Source: Pirellulales bacterium
GTDB lineage: Bacteria; Planctomycetota; Planctomycetia; Pirellulales; JANQPP01
NCBI GenBank assembly: GCA_028289405.1
Contig: JANQPP010000071.1
Location: 62,001-126,000, forward strand
Length of the DNA stretch: 64,000 nt
Reading direction: 5' to 3'
In this document: one piece after another, positions 9,222 to 17,936 of the stretch
Numbering within the stretch: position 1 is the stretch's first letter
Layout of the letters: every line of letters begins with the position of its first letter
Notes under the pieces: model-generated
What the model saw: only the letters and a program-made list of their open reading frames with translations
Told to the model about the DNA's origin: nothing
The model's database searches: none
Program-made: the position numbers and the translations under genes

Positions 9222-9651
9222 GAACACGGCAGCCCGTCGAGCGACTCAACTGGCTGCCGCATCACAGTAAATCATGCTCGAAATGGCGACGGAAGTCGTG
9301 ATTTTGCGAGCCACGACGAGCTTTGTTGAGCCAACCACAGTTAACACAGCGGTGAGGTTGAAAAACGTGAGGAAAGCGTTGTTCAACGGACGATAGGTTA
9401 CCTCGACAAAACGCCGGTTCGCGCATAGATTACTCATGGTGGGAGAAGCTTGCGGCCAAATCAATCTCGTGCCGCACTGGGGGCGAGACATCCCGCGCAA
9501 CCCTGCCGATCAGGTCGGTTTTACCAGATTGATGGGCTGACAACCCCGACATTGGTTTTATGGATGCCCAGCTTTGGTATGATGTGCGTTTTTCAATCTC
9601 GACCGCCATGGTGAAAATGCGGGTGCCCGGCTCCAGACAATTTTCCTGTAG
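9222..9651. other. Intergenic region with one copy of the hairpin repeat
   Basis: About 430 bases lie between the BshC-like gene and the polyprenyl synthase fusion. The left part, about 9243-9396, is a degenerate copy of the repeat also found near 57.5 kb. I see no gene in the remainder. Confidence 0.5.
9243..9396. repeat. Dispersed intergenic repeat, copy 1
   Basis: This stretch matches the region at 57453-57593 in order: CTGCCGCATCACAG, then ATGCTCGAAATGGCGAC, then AGTCGTGATTTTGCGAGCC, then GAGGTTGAAAAACGTGA and GTTCAACGGACGATAG. Copy 1 has a short insertion in the middle and a mismatch in the terminal hairpin (9357-9367 against 9377-9387). The two copies are too alike to be chance, so it is a mobile or formerly mobile intergenic element. 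There is no open reading frame inside. Confidence 0.8.
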
Positions 9652-11553
9652 ATGAGCGCTCCCCGCGAGCCGACTTGGGGTACTTCCACAGAGAGGTCTA
9701 CTTTGCCAACCGCAGGTTTCTCCCCAGGCGCAAACGGCAGAAATTCCGCCTCCGCCACCTCTCAAAACGGAATGTCGCACGCCTCTCATGTTGACTTGAA
9801 ACTGGTACCGCCGACCGAAACACTGCGGCGGGAACTCCAGTCACAGTGTCGCGACATGGCCGCCACGCTGGACAAATCCTCGCCTTTGTCCAAGCAAGAA
9901 CTCGAGAGCATGGTGCGCCGGATTCTCGCCGAGGCGGACCAGCCGGAAGGATACGTCGGCTGGTGCATGGTGGCCCTGAATTCGGCGTTTTGGTGGGAAG
10001 AGGTGGCGGCCGTACCCTATTCGCACCGGCTCCTTTTTCTGCCACGATGCCCACATCACGATTCCGAGAGCTGCACGACGCCCGGTTGTTCTAATAGCCA
10101 GGCTTGCCAATGGTGCCGGCTGACGGAATTTCGCCATCGCGCTGAAAAATTAGGCTATCAGGTGCTTGTCGCCGAAGGTTCCCCTCAGGCGCTGCAAACC
10201 ATCGTCGACGGTCCTGTCAACGCGATATTGGGAGTGGCGGATCTGAACGTTTTGGAACGCGCCGTGGACGCTTTGATTTCCTTGGGCGTGCCCGCGTTGG
10301 CCGTCCCCTTGTTATCTACCAGCGGCGACACGCAGCTCGTGGACGAGGAATGGGTTGCCGAAATGATTGACCTGGCCGCCTCTCCCAGCCATGCCCCCGC
10401 GCACGGCTACTTGCCAATCATGCGGTCGGCCCGGGTTTTGTTCCAGCGGGAAACGTTGGATCGTCTCGCGCCGCCCTTGTATTCATCGCCCGCGGATAAC
10501 CAGCCCGATGGAGAGGCATGGCTGCTGAAGAATCCGCTCGCCGCGACTGAAGCGCTCGCTCGTGATTTTCTAATTCGAGGAGGCAAATACGCCCGGCCCT
10601 TTATCACGCTCGCCGTGTACGCGGCGCTGTGCAAGGACTTGGAGAATGAGCATGAAGGCCCGCAATCAATGCGCATCGAGGAATCGGTCGAGCGGGTCGC
10701 GCTTTCCATCGAAACCTTCCACAAAGCCTCCCTCGTGCATGATGACATCGAGGATGATGACGGCTACCGCTATGGCCAAGCCACGCTGCATCGCGCGTAT
10801 GGAATACCAACCGCCATCAACGTGGGCGATTATCTGATCGGGTTGGGATATCGTCTTGTCAGCCGCGAAACACCGGTGTTGGGCGCGGAGGTGGTCGCGG
10901 ACATCCTCGGGCAGCTCTCCGATGCACATCTGCGGCTTTCCCAAGGGCAAGGCGCGGAACTGACCTGGCGCGATGGAGCGAACAAACTGATCTCCGTGGA
11001 AGAATCGTTGGAAATCTACGCTCTGAAAACGGCGCCCGCTTTCGAAGCCGCCTTGCATGCCGGATTCCGCCTGGCATGTCCGCTGAATGAAAACGCTCAA
11101 TGGATTTCCGCCTTCACGCGGCACCTGGGCATCGCGTTTCAAATTCTCAACGATTTGAAGGACTGGCGCGAGGACGCTTCGAATAAGGTCCACCCCGGAG
11201 GTGATGTATTCGGAGGGCGCCCCACTGTCTTATGGGCCACCGCGCTGGCGACTTTGCCCGAAACCGAGCGAGCGGAACTGGAATCGCTTGCCGAGACAAA
11301 CCGGCCCACGGGCGCGGCGCTCAAAAGCGTTCACGAACTCTATCTGGCTGCCGGCGTCTTCGAGAAGGCGCGAAGCATGGTCGAGAAACACCGCCGGGAG
11401 GCTATTGCCTTGGCCGAATCGGTTCAACGGAAGCATTTGCGACGACTATTGCTGTTTTTGGTGGATACGGTGCTCGAAGATAACCCGCAACGGCAGTTCG
11501 AAGTTTCTTCCGCTACGCGAACCTGGGATGTGCCGGAAACTTCATCCCCTTGA
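9652..11553 (+). CDS. DUF116 domain fused to a polyprenyl diphosphate synthase
   Basis: The protein has 633 residues. Residues 90-260 form a DUF116-like domain with LLFLPRCPHH and a cysteine cluster (CTTPGCSNSQACQWC) that could bind metal or an iron-sulfur cluster. Residues 290-600 form an isoprenyl diphosphate synthase: first aspartate motif HDDIEDDD at about 363-370 and second motif NDLKDW at about 500-505, where the first aspartate is replaced by asparagine. It should condense isopentenyl diphosphate with an allylic diphosphate to make a long prenyl chain. The first 40 residues are low complexity, and the ATG at 9772 is an alternative start. The chorismate-lyase-like gene follows 60 bases later, which fits quinone side-chain supply. 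Confidence 0.85.
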   Translation: MSAPREPTWGTSTERSTLPTAGFSPGANGRNSASATSQNGMSHASHVDLKLVPPTETLRRELQSQCRDMAATLDKSSPLSKQELESMVRRILAEADQPEGYVGWCMVALNSAFWWEEVAAVPYSHRLLFLPRCPHHDSESCTTPGCSNSQACQWCRLTEFRHRAEKLGYQVLVAEGSPQALQTIVDGPVNAILGVADLNVLERAVDALISLGVPALAVPLLSTSGDTQLVDEEWVAEMIDLAASPSHAPAHGYLPIMRSARVLFQRETLDRLAPPLYSSPADNQPDGEAWLLKNPLAATEALARDFLIRGGKYARPFITLAVYAALCKDLENEHEGPQSMRIEESVERVALSIETFHKASLVHDDIEDDDGYRYGQATLHRAYGIPTAINVGDYLIGLGYRLVSRETPVLGAEVVADILGQLSDAHLRLSQGQGAELTWRDGANKLISVEESLEIYALKTAPAFEAALHAGFRLACPLNENAQWISAFTRHLGIAFQILNDLKDWREDASNKVHPGGDVFGGRPTVLWATALATLPETERAELESLAETNRPTGAALKSVHELYLAAGVFEKARSMVEKHRREAIALAESVQRKHLRRLLLFLVDTVLEDNPQRQFEVSSATRTWDVPETSSP

Positions 11554-11613
11554 CGTCGGCAAGCGCATTGCCGATTTAACGATCTGCTGGGAACCGCGCG
11601 ACGAGGCAGCCAG

Positions 11614-12159
11614 GTGAACGAAACTGAATTTCCACCGGAAGAGTTGCATTCACTGACGCGGCTTTTCTTTCCGGATTTGGCGTCACTAGGAATGTTTACG
11701 GCGGTCGAAGACTCGGATTTGCCGCCGATTTACCGGCAGTTGCTCGCCCACCGCAACCACATGACCGTGACCGTGGAGGCGTTTTACAGGAGCCTGGTTG
11801 ATGTGGAAGTGTTGGAGCGTCGCCGGGAAGCCGACAAATATGCCCGCAAGATCCTGTTGCGATCTCAAGCCACGGGCCAGGTCGTGCAATTCGGGATCGT
11901 GCAGCTCGATAAGAACTGCCTGCCCGCCACCGCTTTCGAGGAAATTGTGAGCGAATCGACCCCTCTAGGACGTGTGTTGATCAATCACAACGTGCTGCGC
12001 GAAATCGAACTGGGCACGCTTTGGCGGGTAGAGCCGGGCCCAGAGCTGTGCCAGATGTTCAACCTCGCAACGCCGGAAATTACCTATGGACGCACGGCCG
12101 TGATCCACGTTAATCGCTTGCCGGCGGTCGAATTGTTGGAAATTGTCGCGCCCGTGTAA
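11614..12159 (+). CDS. Chorismate-lyase-like / UTRA-fold protein
   Basis: The protein has 181 residues. The segment RKILLRSQATGQVVQFGIVQLD, then STPLGRVLINHNVLREIELG, resembles chorismate pyruvate-lyase (UbiC) and DUF98, where the arginine and the PLGxxL turn bind the product. The likely substrate is chorismate or a similar acid, but this is inference. The GTG at 11614 has GAGG about 8 bases upstream. It follows the prenyl diphosphate synthase fusion closely, and a 4-hydroxybenzoate-forming enzyme next to a prenyl-chain enzyme would suit an aromatic quinone or other prenylated product. Confidence 0.65.
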   Translation: MNETEFPPEELHSLTRLFFPDLASLGMFTAVEDSDLPPIYRQLLAHRNHMTVTVEAFYRSLVDVEVLERRREADKYARKILLRSQATGQVVQFGIVQLDKNCLPATAFEEIVSESTPLGRVLINHNVLREIELGTLWRVEPGPELCQMFNLATPEITYGRTAVIHVNRLPAVELLEIVAPV

Positions 12160-12461
12160 TGACGCATCTCGAAGTCGGACATTCCCACCTGCCAACAGAG
12201 AGGCTCTCAAGGGCACCATGCGAAACCGGCGTCGCATAATTACAATAGGCACTTGGGGACGCAGCTTTTCGGTTTCGTGAAGTTTCGCGCGGACCGGTCG
12301 CCAGCCACTGATCCGCACACGGAATGAAAGCTCTTGTCCGCTCGTGCTGACCCAGCGCGAACATTTTCTCACGCTAAACGATTCCGTTTTTTGATGAAGT
12401 AAAGGTCTTGCTCTTGCGGGCTCCGCAGCGTGAAATCCGATGTCGTCCTCTTGCCGAGCAA

Positions 12462-13931
12462 GTGATTTGCGTCGCCCTGTGTGCGGTCACGTATGTCTTC
12501 GCTTCCCCACGATTTGTGCTGGCGGGACAAGTCCGGGAAGACCGGCAAGCGTTGCATGCCCAATATCGCGGAGACTTAGAGAAGCTCGCCTCGAAACATG
12601 AACAAGCCGGATTGGCCGAACCGGCGGCGATATTGAGGGAATGGCTTCCCCCCGAAAATCCTCGACAATTGTATGCCTATCTGCCAGCCTCGGGCATTCC
12701 CGAGGATCTGACTTCGCTGCCCGCCAAGGATTTGCAGCCCTGGCAAGCCGAATTCGTCGCACTCCGCAAGCAACAAGCGGAAGCACTGCTGGAGTTGGCG
12801 CGCCGCGCGCTCGGAGAACAGCACATTTCCCTGGCATTCGAGTTGGTGCGGGAAGCATGCCGGGAAGACCCTCATCACGCCGAGGCGCGGCGCATGCTTG
12901 GATTCGAGCGTTACCGCGACGACGGCTGGTATCGGCCGTTCGCCATCCGGCGCCTGAAACGCGGACAAATTTGGCATGACCGATTCGGTTGGATTTTGAA
13001 ATCGCACGTGAAGCGTTATGAGCAGGGCCAGCGATACTATCAGGGACGCTGGATTTCTGCCGCGGAAGAGGCTCAGCGTCGCACGGATATCCGCTCCGGA
13101 TGGCTCGTGGAAACAGAAAACTACGCGATCCGCACGAATGCCGGTTTGGAAGAGGGTGTGCAATTGGCGAAGCGGCTGGAACGCCTGCACGATGTTTGGC
13201 AACAGGTGTTCATTGGCTACTTCGCGAGCACCGAAGCCTTGGAGGAAGTCTTTTCAGGCCAGCGGGCGTTTCGTCCCCTCGAACCACGGCATCGAGTCGT
13301 GTATTTCCGCGAGCGCGAGGACTACATCCGCCATCTGCGTCCGGCGCAACCGCAAATCGAGATGACTTTAGGAATCTACTTCGACGATCAGCGGACCGCG
13401 TTTTTTTATGCCGATGCCGAAGATTTGCAGACCACGATCCATCATGAGGGCACGCATCAGTTGTTTCACGAATCGCGTCCGGTGGCGGCGCGCATCGGTC
13501 GGCGGCAGAATTTCTGGATTATCGAAGGCATCGCTTGTTATATGGAGTCATTGCGGTTCGCGGGCGATGTGGCCATCCTCGGCGGCGATGAAGTGGGACG
13601 CCTTCCGGCTGCCCGGCACCGATTGAATCAAGGCGAGTTCTACCTTCCCTTCGCTCGAATGACGAGGTTAGGCATGCGGGATTTGCAACAACACCCACGA
13701 ATTCGTGCCTTGTACAGCCAGGCGGCCGGTCAAACCGCGTTTTTGATGCATTTCGACGAAGGTAAATACCGCGACGGACTCATCGAATACCTCAGCACGG
13801 TTTATCGTGGCCAGGACCGCCCCGAAACTCTCGCTGACGTTTTGCAAGTTTCTTGGGATCGTCTGGACGAAGAGTATCGGCAGTTTTTGCTATCACCGGC
13901 CAAAAAGCCTGCCCCCGTTCCACAGGAGTGA
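12462..13931 (+). CDS. DUF1570-type secreted protein with HExxH motif
   Basis: With the GTG start at 12462 the protein has about 489 residues and begins with a hydrophobic segment (VICVALCAVTYVFASP) that reads as a signal peptide. A TTG at 12408 gives an 18-residue extension. Residues 30-200 are helical. The C-terminal half contains TTIHHEGTHQLFHE, an HExxH zinc-peptidase-like motif, followed by FWIIEGIACYMES, where the glutamate is the typical third ligand. This is the DUF1570 pattern common in planctomycetes. It is probably an extracytoplasmic metalloprotease-like protein, but activity is not established. The next gene begins 3 bases after its stop. Confidence 0.82.
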   Translation: MICVALCAVTYVFASPRFVLAGQVREDRQALHAQYRGDLEKLASKHEQAGLAEPAAILREWLPPENPRQLYAYLPASGIPEDLTSLPAKDLQPWQAEFVALRKQQAEALLELARRALGEQHISLAFELVREACREDPHHAEARRMLGFERYRDDGWYRPFAIRRLKRGQIWHDRFGWILKSHVKRYEQGQRYYQGRWISAAEEAQRRTDIRSGWLVETENYAIRTNAGLEEGVQLAKRLERLHDVWQQVFIGYFASTEALEEVFSGQRAFRPLEPRHRVVYFREREDYIRHLRPAQPQIEMTLGIYFDDQRTAFFYADAEDLQTTIHHEGTHQLFHESRPVAARIGRRQNFWIIEGIACYMESLRFAGDVAILGGDEVGRLPAARHRLNQGEFYLPFARMTRLGMRDLQQHPRIRALYSQAAGQTAFLMHFDEGKYRDGLIEYLSTVYRGQDRPETLADVLQVSWDRLDEEYRQFLLSPAKKPAPVPQE

Positions 13932-13933
13932 AC

Positions 13934-14713
13934 ATGCGGCCTTGGATCTTGGCGGAAACGAATTATGGGCAAATCCGGCAGGGCTCCGTAGAGGTTGCCG
14001 TGTTACCTTTCGGTGCCACCGAACCTCACAATTTGCATTTGCCCTATGGCACCGATACATGGGAAGCACAAATCATCGCCGAACGGATCTGCGAGGCCGC
14101 GCACGCACGGGGGGCGAAGGTCATGCTGCTGCCCACGATTCCCTACGGCACGGAGACGAATCTACGAGAATTTCCGTTCGCCATGAATTTGAATCCGTCC
14201 ACATTGCTTGCCGTGGTGTCGGATCTGGTGGATTCCCTCACGCGGCACGGCGTGCGAAAGATCTTGTTGCTGAACAGCCATGGCGGAAACGATTTCAAGC
14301 CGCTACTCCGCGAGCTACACGGGAAGTGCGACGCCCATCTGTTTCTTTGTGATTGGTTTCGCGCCACGCAAGACATCCAAGGGGAGTTTTTCGAGAATCC
14401 GGACGACCATGCCGGAGAAATGGAAACCTCCTTGGCGCTCGCCTATTTTGGCCATCTCGTGGCACGCGACGTCGAGGGAAAACTCACTGCCGACGACGGA
14501 GCTAAAAGTCCTAGCCGGTTCGAAGCGATCAATCAGGGCTGGGTCTCGCTGACACGTCCCTGGCACCTACTGACCACGAATTCCGGTGCGGGCAATCCTC
14601 ACCACGCGACGGCAGAGAAGGGGCAACGGTTGATGGAGATCCTAGTGGAACGGCTTTCCACGTTTCTTGTCGAACTTTCGCAATCCCCGCTCGACGAACG
14701 GTTCCCGTTCTGA
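13934..14713 (+). CDS. Creatininase-family amidohydrolase
   Basis: The protein has 259 residues with the classic creatininase metal site: PFGATEPHNLHLPYGTD near the N-terminus (Glu, His and Asp ligands), LLNSHGGND in the middle, and DDHAGEMETS toward the C-terminus. Family members open cyclic amides such as creatinine or act on pterin-related formamides, and the substrate here is unknown. The ATG at 13934 lies right after the stop of the DUF1570 gene and has CAGGAG upstream, so the two are cotranscribed. Confidence 0.9.
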   Translation: MRPWILAETNYGQIRQGSVEVAVLPFGATEPHNLHLPYGTDTWEAQIIAERICEAAHARGAKVMLLPTIPYGTETNLREFPFAMNLNPSTLLAVVSDLVDSLTRHGVRKILLLNSHGGNDFKPLLRELHGKCDAHLFLCDWFRATQDIQGEFFENPDDHAGEMETSLALAYFGHLVARDVEGKLTADDGAKSPSRFEAINQGWVSLTRPWHLLTTNSGAGNPHHATAEKGQRLMEILVERLSTFLVELSQSPLDERFPF

Positions 14714-14740
14714 TCGTGAAAATTCTTGCGTGGCTATGCG

Positions 14741-14781
14741 AAACAAAAAAACCCCGCGAGGCATTGCGTCGCCTCGCGGGG
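14741..14781 (-). terminator. Rho-independent terminator for leftward transcription
   Basis: CCCCGCGAGGC at 14752-14762 pairs perfectly with GCCTCGCGGGG at 14771-14781 (11 base pairs, 8-base loop). Seven As at 14745-14751 give a run of U after the stem on the minus strand, whereas the plus strand has none. It therefore ends transcripts arriving from the right. The nearest minus-strand gene is LptB, more than 370 bases away. Confidence 0.75.
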
Positions 14782-15031
14782 CCATCATGAAAAAGGTAAT
14801 CGGTTTACTACCAGATCAATTTGATTGAAGGTTAATGTTTTGGGAGAAACAGTTACAAAAAATGGTTGATTGTTAGAGACAATTCGTAATACGGAAAACT
14901 ACCGTGTTCTGTTTTCGAGGAGACTCCTCGGCGGAATCTCCTCAATTTTGCGAGTAGGGTGGTTCTTGCATGTTCATGCCCTCCCACTAGACGAGTTCAC
15001 GTTGGGTTCCCTGTCTACGTCGTGCCTTGCA
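14745..15031 (-). ncRNA. Candidate intergenic small RNA (unassigned)
   Basis: A predicted transcript of roughly 290 bases would start near 15031, about 7 bases after the -10-like TTAAAA, and end at the strong terminator. It has no long open frame and holds at least two stem-loops. The alternative is that this is simply a long 3' end of the LptB transcript. It does not match tmRNA, SRP RNA or RNase P landmarks that I can recall. Confidence 0.35.
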
Positions 15032-15037
15032 CTCGCG

Positions 15038-15066
15038 TTTTAACAACTCATGGCCTGGGGTGTCAA
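15038..15066 (-). promoter_or_regulatory. Sigma70-like promoter pointing left into the candidate small RNA
   Basis: On the minus strand a perfect TTGACA (15066-15061) is followed after 17 bases by TTAAAA (15043-15038). The -35 box is ideal, but the -10 matches the consensus at only three positions. It lies just beyond the stop of LptB, so it would drive separate transcription of the intergenic region. Confidence 0.4.
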
Positions 15067-15154
15067 CGAAAATCGGGGGTCCTTGTGGGAAATCGAAAAT
15101 CCAGTAGCCGGTTGTAATAGCTTCACGCATTGCGCCAGTCATCATGCCGGTTTT

Positions 15155-15979
15155 TCACCAGGGAGTCGCCTTCTGGTGGGCCGAGGAATGCGGCCCATGG
15201 ACGCCTGCGGGAGGCCTTTCCTCCTGAACAGCCAGCGCAGCGCCCGCTTCGACCACGCCGGACACATCTCGACCGAAGTAGCTTTCTTGCGCGTCACGAT
15301 TGGCCAGCACCTCGGCCGCCGTTCCATGACACAACACTCTTCCGGCGCGGATGATATAGGTTCGATCGGTAATGGCCAGTGTTTCCCGTTCGCGGTGGTC
15401 CGTGATGAGAATCGATATCCCCTCATCTCGAAGGCCGCGGATGATGCCTTGGATGCTGATAATGGTCACGGGATCGATGCCGGTGAATGGTTCGTCCAAC
15501 AAGATGATCTTTGGCTGGGAAACGAGGCAGCGGGCAATCTCCAGCCGCCGTTTTTCCCCGCCAGAGATGACCATCGCCCGGGATTTGCGAATGCGGCCGA
15601 TATCGAACTGTTCCAGTAGCTCCTCACAGCGGCGGCGGCGCGTGAGCCGGTCCATGCCGAGCATTTCCATCACCGCCAACAGATTCTCTTCGACGGTGAG
15701 CTTGCGAAAAACGGACTGCTCTTGCGCCAGATAGCCCATGCCTCCATCACGGGCACGACGAAACATGGGCCAGCGGGTCACGTCCACACCGCCGAGCAGC
15801 ACTTTTCCAGAGTCGGGCTCGATCAAACCGCAAGTCATGCGGAAGCTCGTGGTCTTGCCGGCGCCATTGGGACCGAGCAGGCCCACGATCTCGCCGTAAT
15901 CGACATCGAAATCGACGCCATCGACGACACGGCGTTTGCCGTACGATTTTACCAGCCCGCAGGCGGAGAGAATGGGCAT
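15155..15979 (-). CDS. lptB: LptB-like ABC transporter ATPase
   Basis: The protein has 274 residues: Walker A GPNGAGKTT at 36-44, Q-loop around YLAQEQSVF, signature ISGGEKRRLEIAR near 138-150, Walker B IILLDEPFTGIDP near 158-170, and the switch histidine in LITDHR. The sequence has the LptB character, including YGEIVGLLGPNG and a short family-specific helical region. It would power lipopolysaccharide or related lipid export with LptF/G/C proteins that are not in this window. The last 30 residues are an extra tail rich in Ala and Pro. A strong AAGGAGG lies upstream of the ATG. Confidence 0.85.
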   Translation of the reverse strand: MPILSACGLVKSYGKRRVVDGVDFDVDYGEIVGLLGPNGAGKTTSFRMTCGLIEPDSGKVLLGGVDVTRWPMFRRARDGGMGYLAQEQSVFRKLTVEENLLAVMEMLGMDRLTRRRRCEELLEQFDIGRIRKSRAMVISGGEKRRLEIARCLVSQPKIILLDEPFTGIDPVTIISIQGIIRGLRDEGISILITDHRERETLAITDRTYIIRAGRVLCHGTAAEVLANRDAQESYFGRDVSGVVEAGAALAVQEERPPAGVHGPHSSAHQKATPW

Positions 15980-16130
15980 TCGCGAATCCTCCTTGACAGA
16001 TGTGGTGGTTTGGGAATCCGTGCCCCGAAGCTTTTAACTCGAACGCGTTTAGGCCACTTTGAGCATCATTTAGGCTGTTTCGATTCGTAATTCACCGCGC
16101 CGAAGACTCTACTTGTCCTTACGGCTCGCG

Positions 16131-17936
16131 TTAGCGCACAAACCCCATGCGGGGAATATTGGGGAAAAATGGAAAGGGTATCGGCGTGCCGGGGATCCGA
16201 TGATCGGAATGTGGCCAATAGATGAACAGGGCCTTTCCGGTCAGCAGATGCCGGTCGACGAAATATTCATGCCCCCAAAGCCGTCCGTCCTTGCTAAAGG
16301 GACTGTTGTCCCCCAGGACAAAGAACCGGTCGTCCCCCAAGGGAAATTCCGCGCCGTTCACACCGCCCATCATTTCGGGCCAATATTCCGGAGTTGACAT
16401 CCGGATGGCCAAGTCTTCGGACGTTAGCCCACTAAAAGTCCCCACTCGATAGTTGTAGTCGGTGATAAAGTTGCCGTGGCGTCCCGCGATGTAGTAGATG
16501 TCGCGGAACACCTTTAGGTGTTTCACGGCGATACTTGTCCCTTGGGCGCCAATTCCAACCGGAGCCAGGTCACTGGGTTGTCCAGGTTCGGCTCGGGGAA
16601 GTTTATTGTCGAGGGCAAACTGGTCGTAGTGCGTGGGCGCGTCGAACTCGATGACATCACCATCGACCCACAAATACAGTGCGTCATCCACGTTGGCGAA
16701 GCGGAGATCGTATGTGCCAGAGCCGCGGATGTCCGTCACCGCTCGAGGCTGGAATTGCGGTTGCCCGCCAATGGAAAGTGTTGCCTGGCCACTGGGCAAA
16801 TTGATGCGGCAGCGGAAAGGAACTCCGCCTTCGACCAGTTCTAGCAGGATCTCTCCGCGATCCTGTTTCACTTCCAGCTCGCATTCCAGGGCGAGGTCGC
16901 CCACCCAGTGCAGCCCCAGCGTGGCGAAGTCAGGACGAGGGTCGAAGCGGTAGGCGGCCCGACTTTGTCCCGTGTTGTAAGCGTAAAAATCGGAAACCAA
17001 TTGCGGCTTGGCTCGCAACGACTCACCCCCGGCGGCCGCTTTCCCGGAGGTCATGGCTTGCCAATCCCGCCAAGAGGGGACAAGGTGGCGATAGCGAATC
17101 CACCGCGGTTCGGCATTCGCACTCTCAATGGAATACGTCCTCGTGTTGTCGGGGCTATGCCAACCATTCGCCTCTTGCCAATCGCCAGAATCGGGCTGCC
17201 AACGAGGAGGCCAACGCCCGGAGGCAATATGTTCATCCACGAGATAATCATTGTCGTGGACCAATTGCAGCATGGCTCGCAGCTTTCGGGGAGATTTGCG
17301 TTGAATCGTGAAATCCGCGTCCCCATCTTGTCGGACGTAAATGTCGCCGCGATAAATCCGCACCGTTTCGCCAGGTAGTCCCACCAGACGCTTGATGTAA
17401 TTCGTCTTGGCATCGCCGGGATACTTGAAGACCACGACGTCCCAGCGTTCTGGATCCTGAAAATCGAACGGAAATTTCGCGACGAGAATGCGGTCACCGT
17501 TGTAGGACGTCTCTTCGTCCGCGCTCTCGTAAGAGAAGCGGCACATAGGACAGGTCGTCGACTTCACCAAACGATCCTGCAAACGCGTCGTGGGTCGGGC
17601 AGCCCGAAACGGAAGCTCCACGCCCTCCTCATCCTCCACCTCGCCGCTGGCGCTGGTCCGATATCGGTATCCGCATTGAGGGCACTCGAAATCCTTGTGC
17701 CTGCCCTGCAGCGTGGGAGCCATGGAACCGGTGGGAATCACGAAGGCTTCCGCTTCGAACGTGCGAAACAAGAAAGCCAAGATGAAAGCCACGACGATCG
17801 ATTCCACCGTTTCGCGCAGTGTTCCCGATCTTGACGCAGCTGGTTTTTCCTCCGGAGGATTTCCGCTGGAGGCGGTCGCGGAGGATTTATGCGCCGTCGG
17901 TTTATGCGTGGATTTTGTCGGCTTGGACATATTCAC
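16131..17936 (-). CDS. lepB: Signal peptidase I with zinc-ribbon and beta-sandwich insertions
   Basis: The protein has 601 residues, about twice the usual length. A membrane segment spans about 45-62, and catalytic serine 71 lies in PTGSMAPTL. Between the serine and lysine boxes is a zinc ribbon (Cys 85, 88, 129 and 132: CPQCGY...CPMCRF). Lysine 182 lies in NYIKRLVGLPGE. Residues about 200-490 are a large insertion with repeated strands, including DLALECELEVKQDRGEILLE and YDLRFANVDDALYLWVDG, which look like a laminin-G/concanavalin-type domain. The final box GDNSPFSKDGRLWG is intact. It cleaves signal peptides of exported proteins. The start has a long Lys/Pro/Ser-rich cytoplasmic tail. Confidence 0.9.
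   Translation of the reverse strand: MNMSKPTKSTHKPTAHKSSATASSGNPPEEKPAASRSGTLRETVESIVVAFILAFLFRTFEAEAFVIPTGSMAPTLQGRHKDFECPQCGYRYRTSASGEVEDEEGVELPFRAARPTTRLQDRLVKSTTCPMCRFSYESADEETSYNGDRILVAKFPFDFQDPERWDVVVFKYPGDAKTNYIKRLVGLPGETVRIYRGDIYVRQDGDADFTIQRKSPRKLRAMLQLVHDNDYLVDEHIASGRWPPRWQPDSGDWQEANGWHSPDNTRTYSIESANAEPRWIRYRHLVPSWRDWQAMTSGKAAAGGESLRAKPQLVSDFYAYNTGQSRAAYRFDPRPDFATLGLHWVGDLALECELEVKQDRGEILLELVEGGVPFRCRINLPSGQATLSIGGQPQFQPRAVTDIRGSGTYDLRFANVDDALYLWVDGDVIEFDAPTHYDQFALDNKLPRAEPGQPSDLAPVGIGAQGTSIAVKHLKVFRDIYYIAGRHGNFITDYNYRVGTFSGLTSEDLAIRMSTPEYWPEMMGGVNGAEFPLGDDRFFVLGDNSPFSKDGRLWGHEYFVDRHLLTGKALFIYWPHSDHRIPGTPIPFPFFPNIPRMGFVR

Larger units (their letters stand above)
14714..15154. other. 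Intergenic region containing a candidate small RNA locus
   Basis: About 440 bases without a convincing protein gene. The stretch from 14783 to 15030 is visibly richer in A and T than the flanking genes. On the minus strand it is bounded by a promoter-like element and the terminator above. It contains a 7-base-pair hairpin, GAGGAGA...TCTCCTC on the minus strand, at about 14918-14944. No known RNA family was recognised. Confidence 0.5.

Noticed and set aside
14741..14781. Terminator of the creatininase gene on the plus strand
   Set aside because: The U run follows the stem only on the minus strand. The plus strand continues with CCATCATGA.
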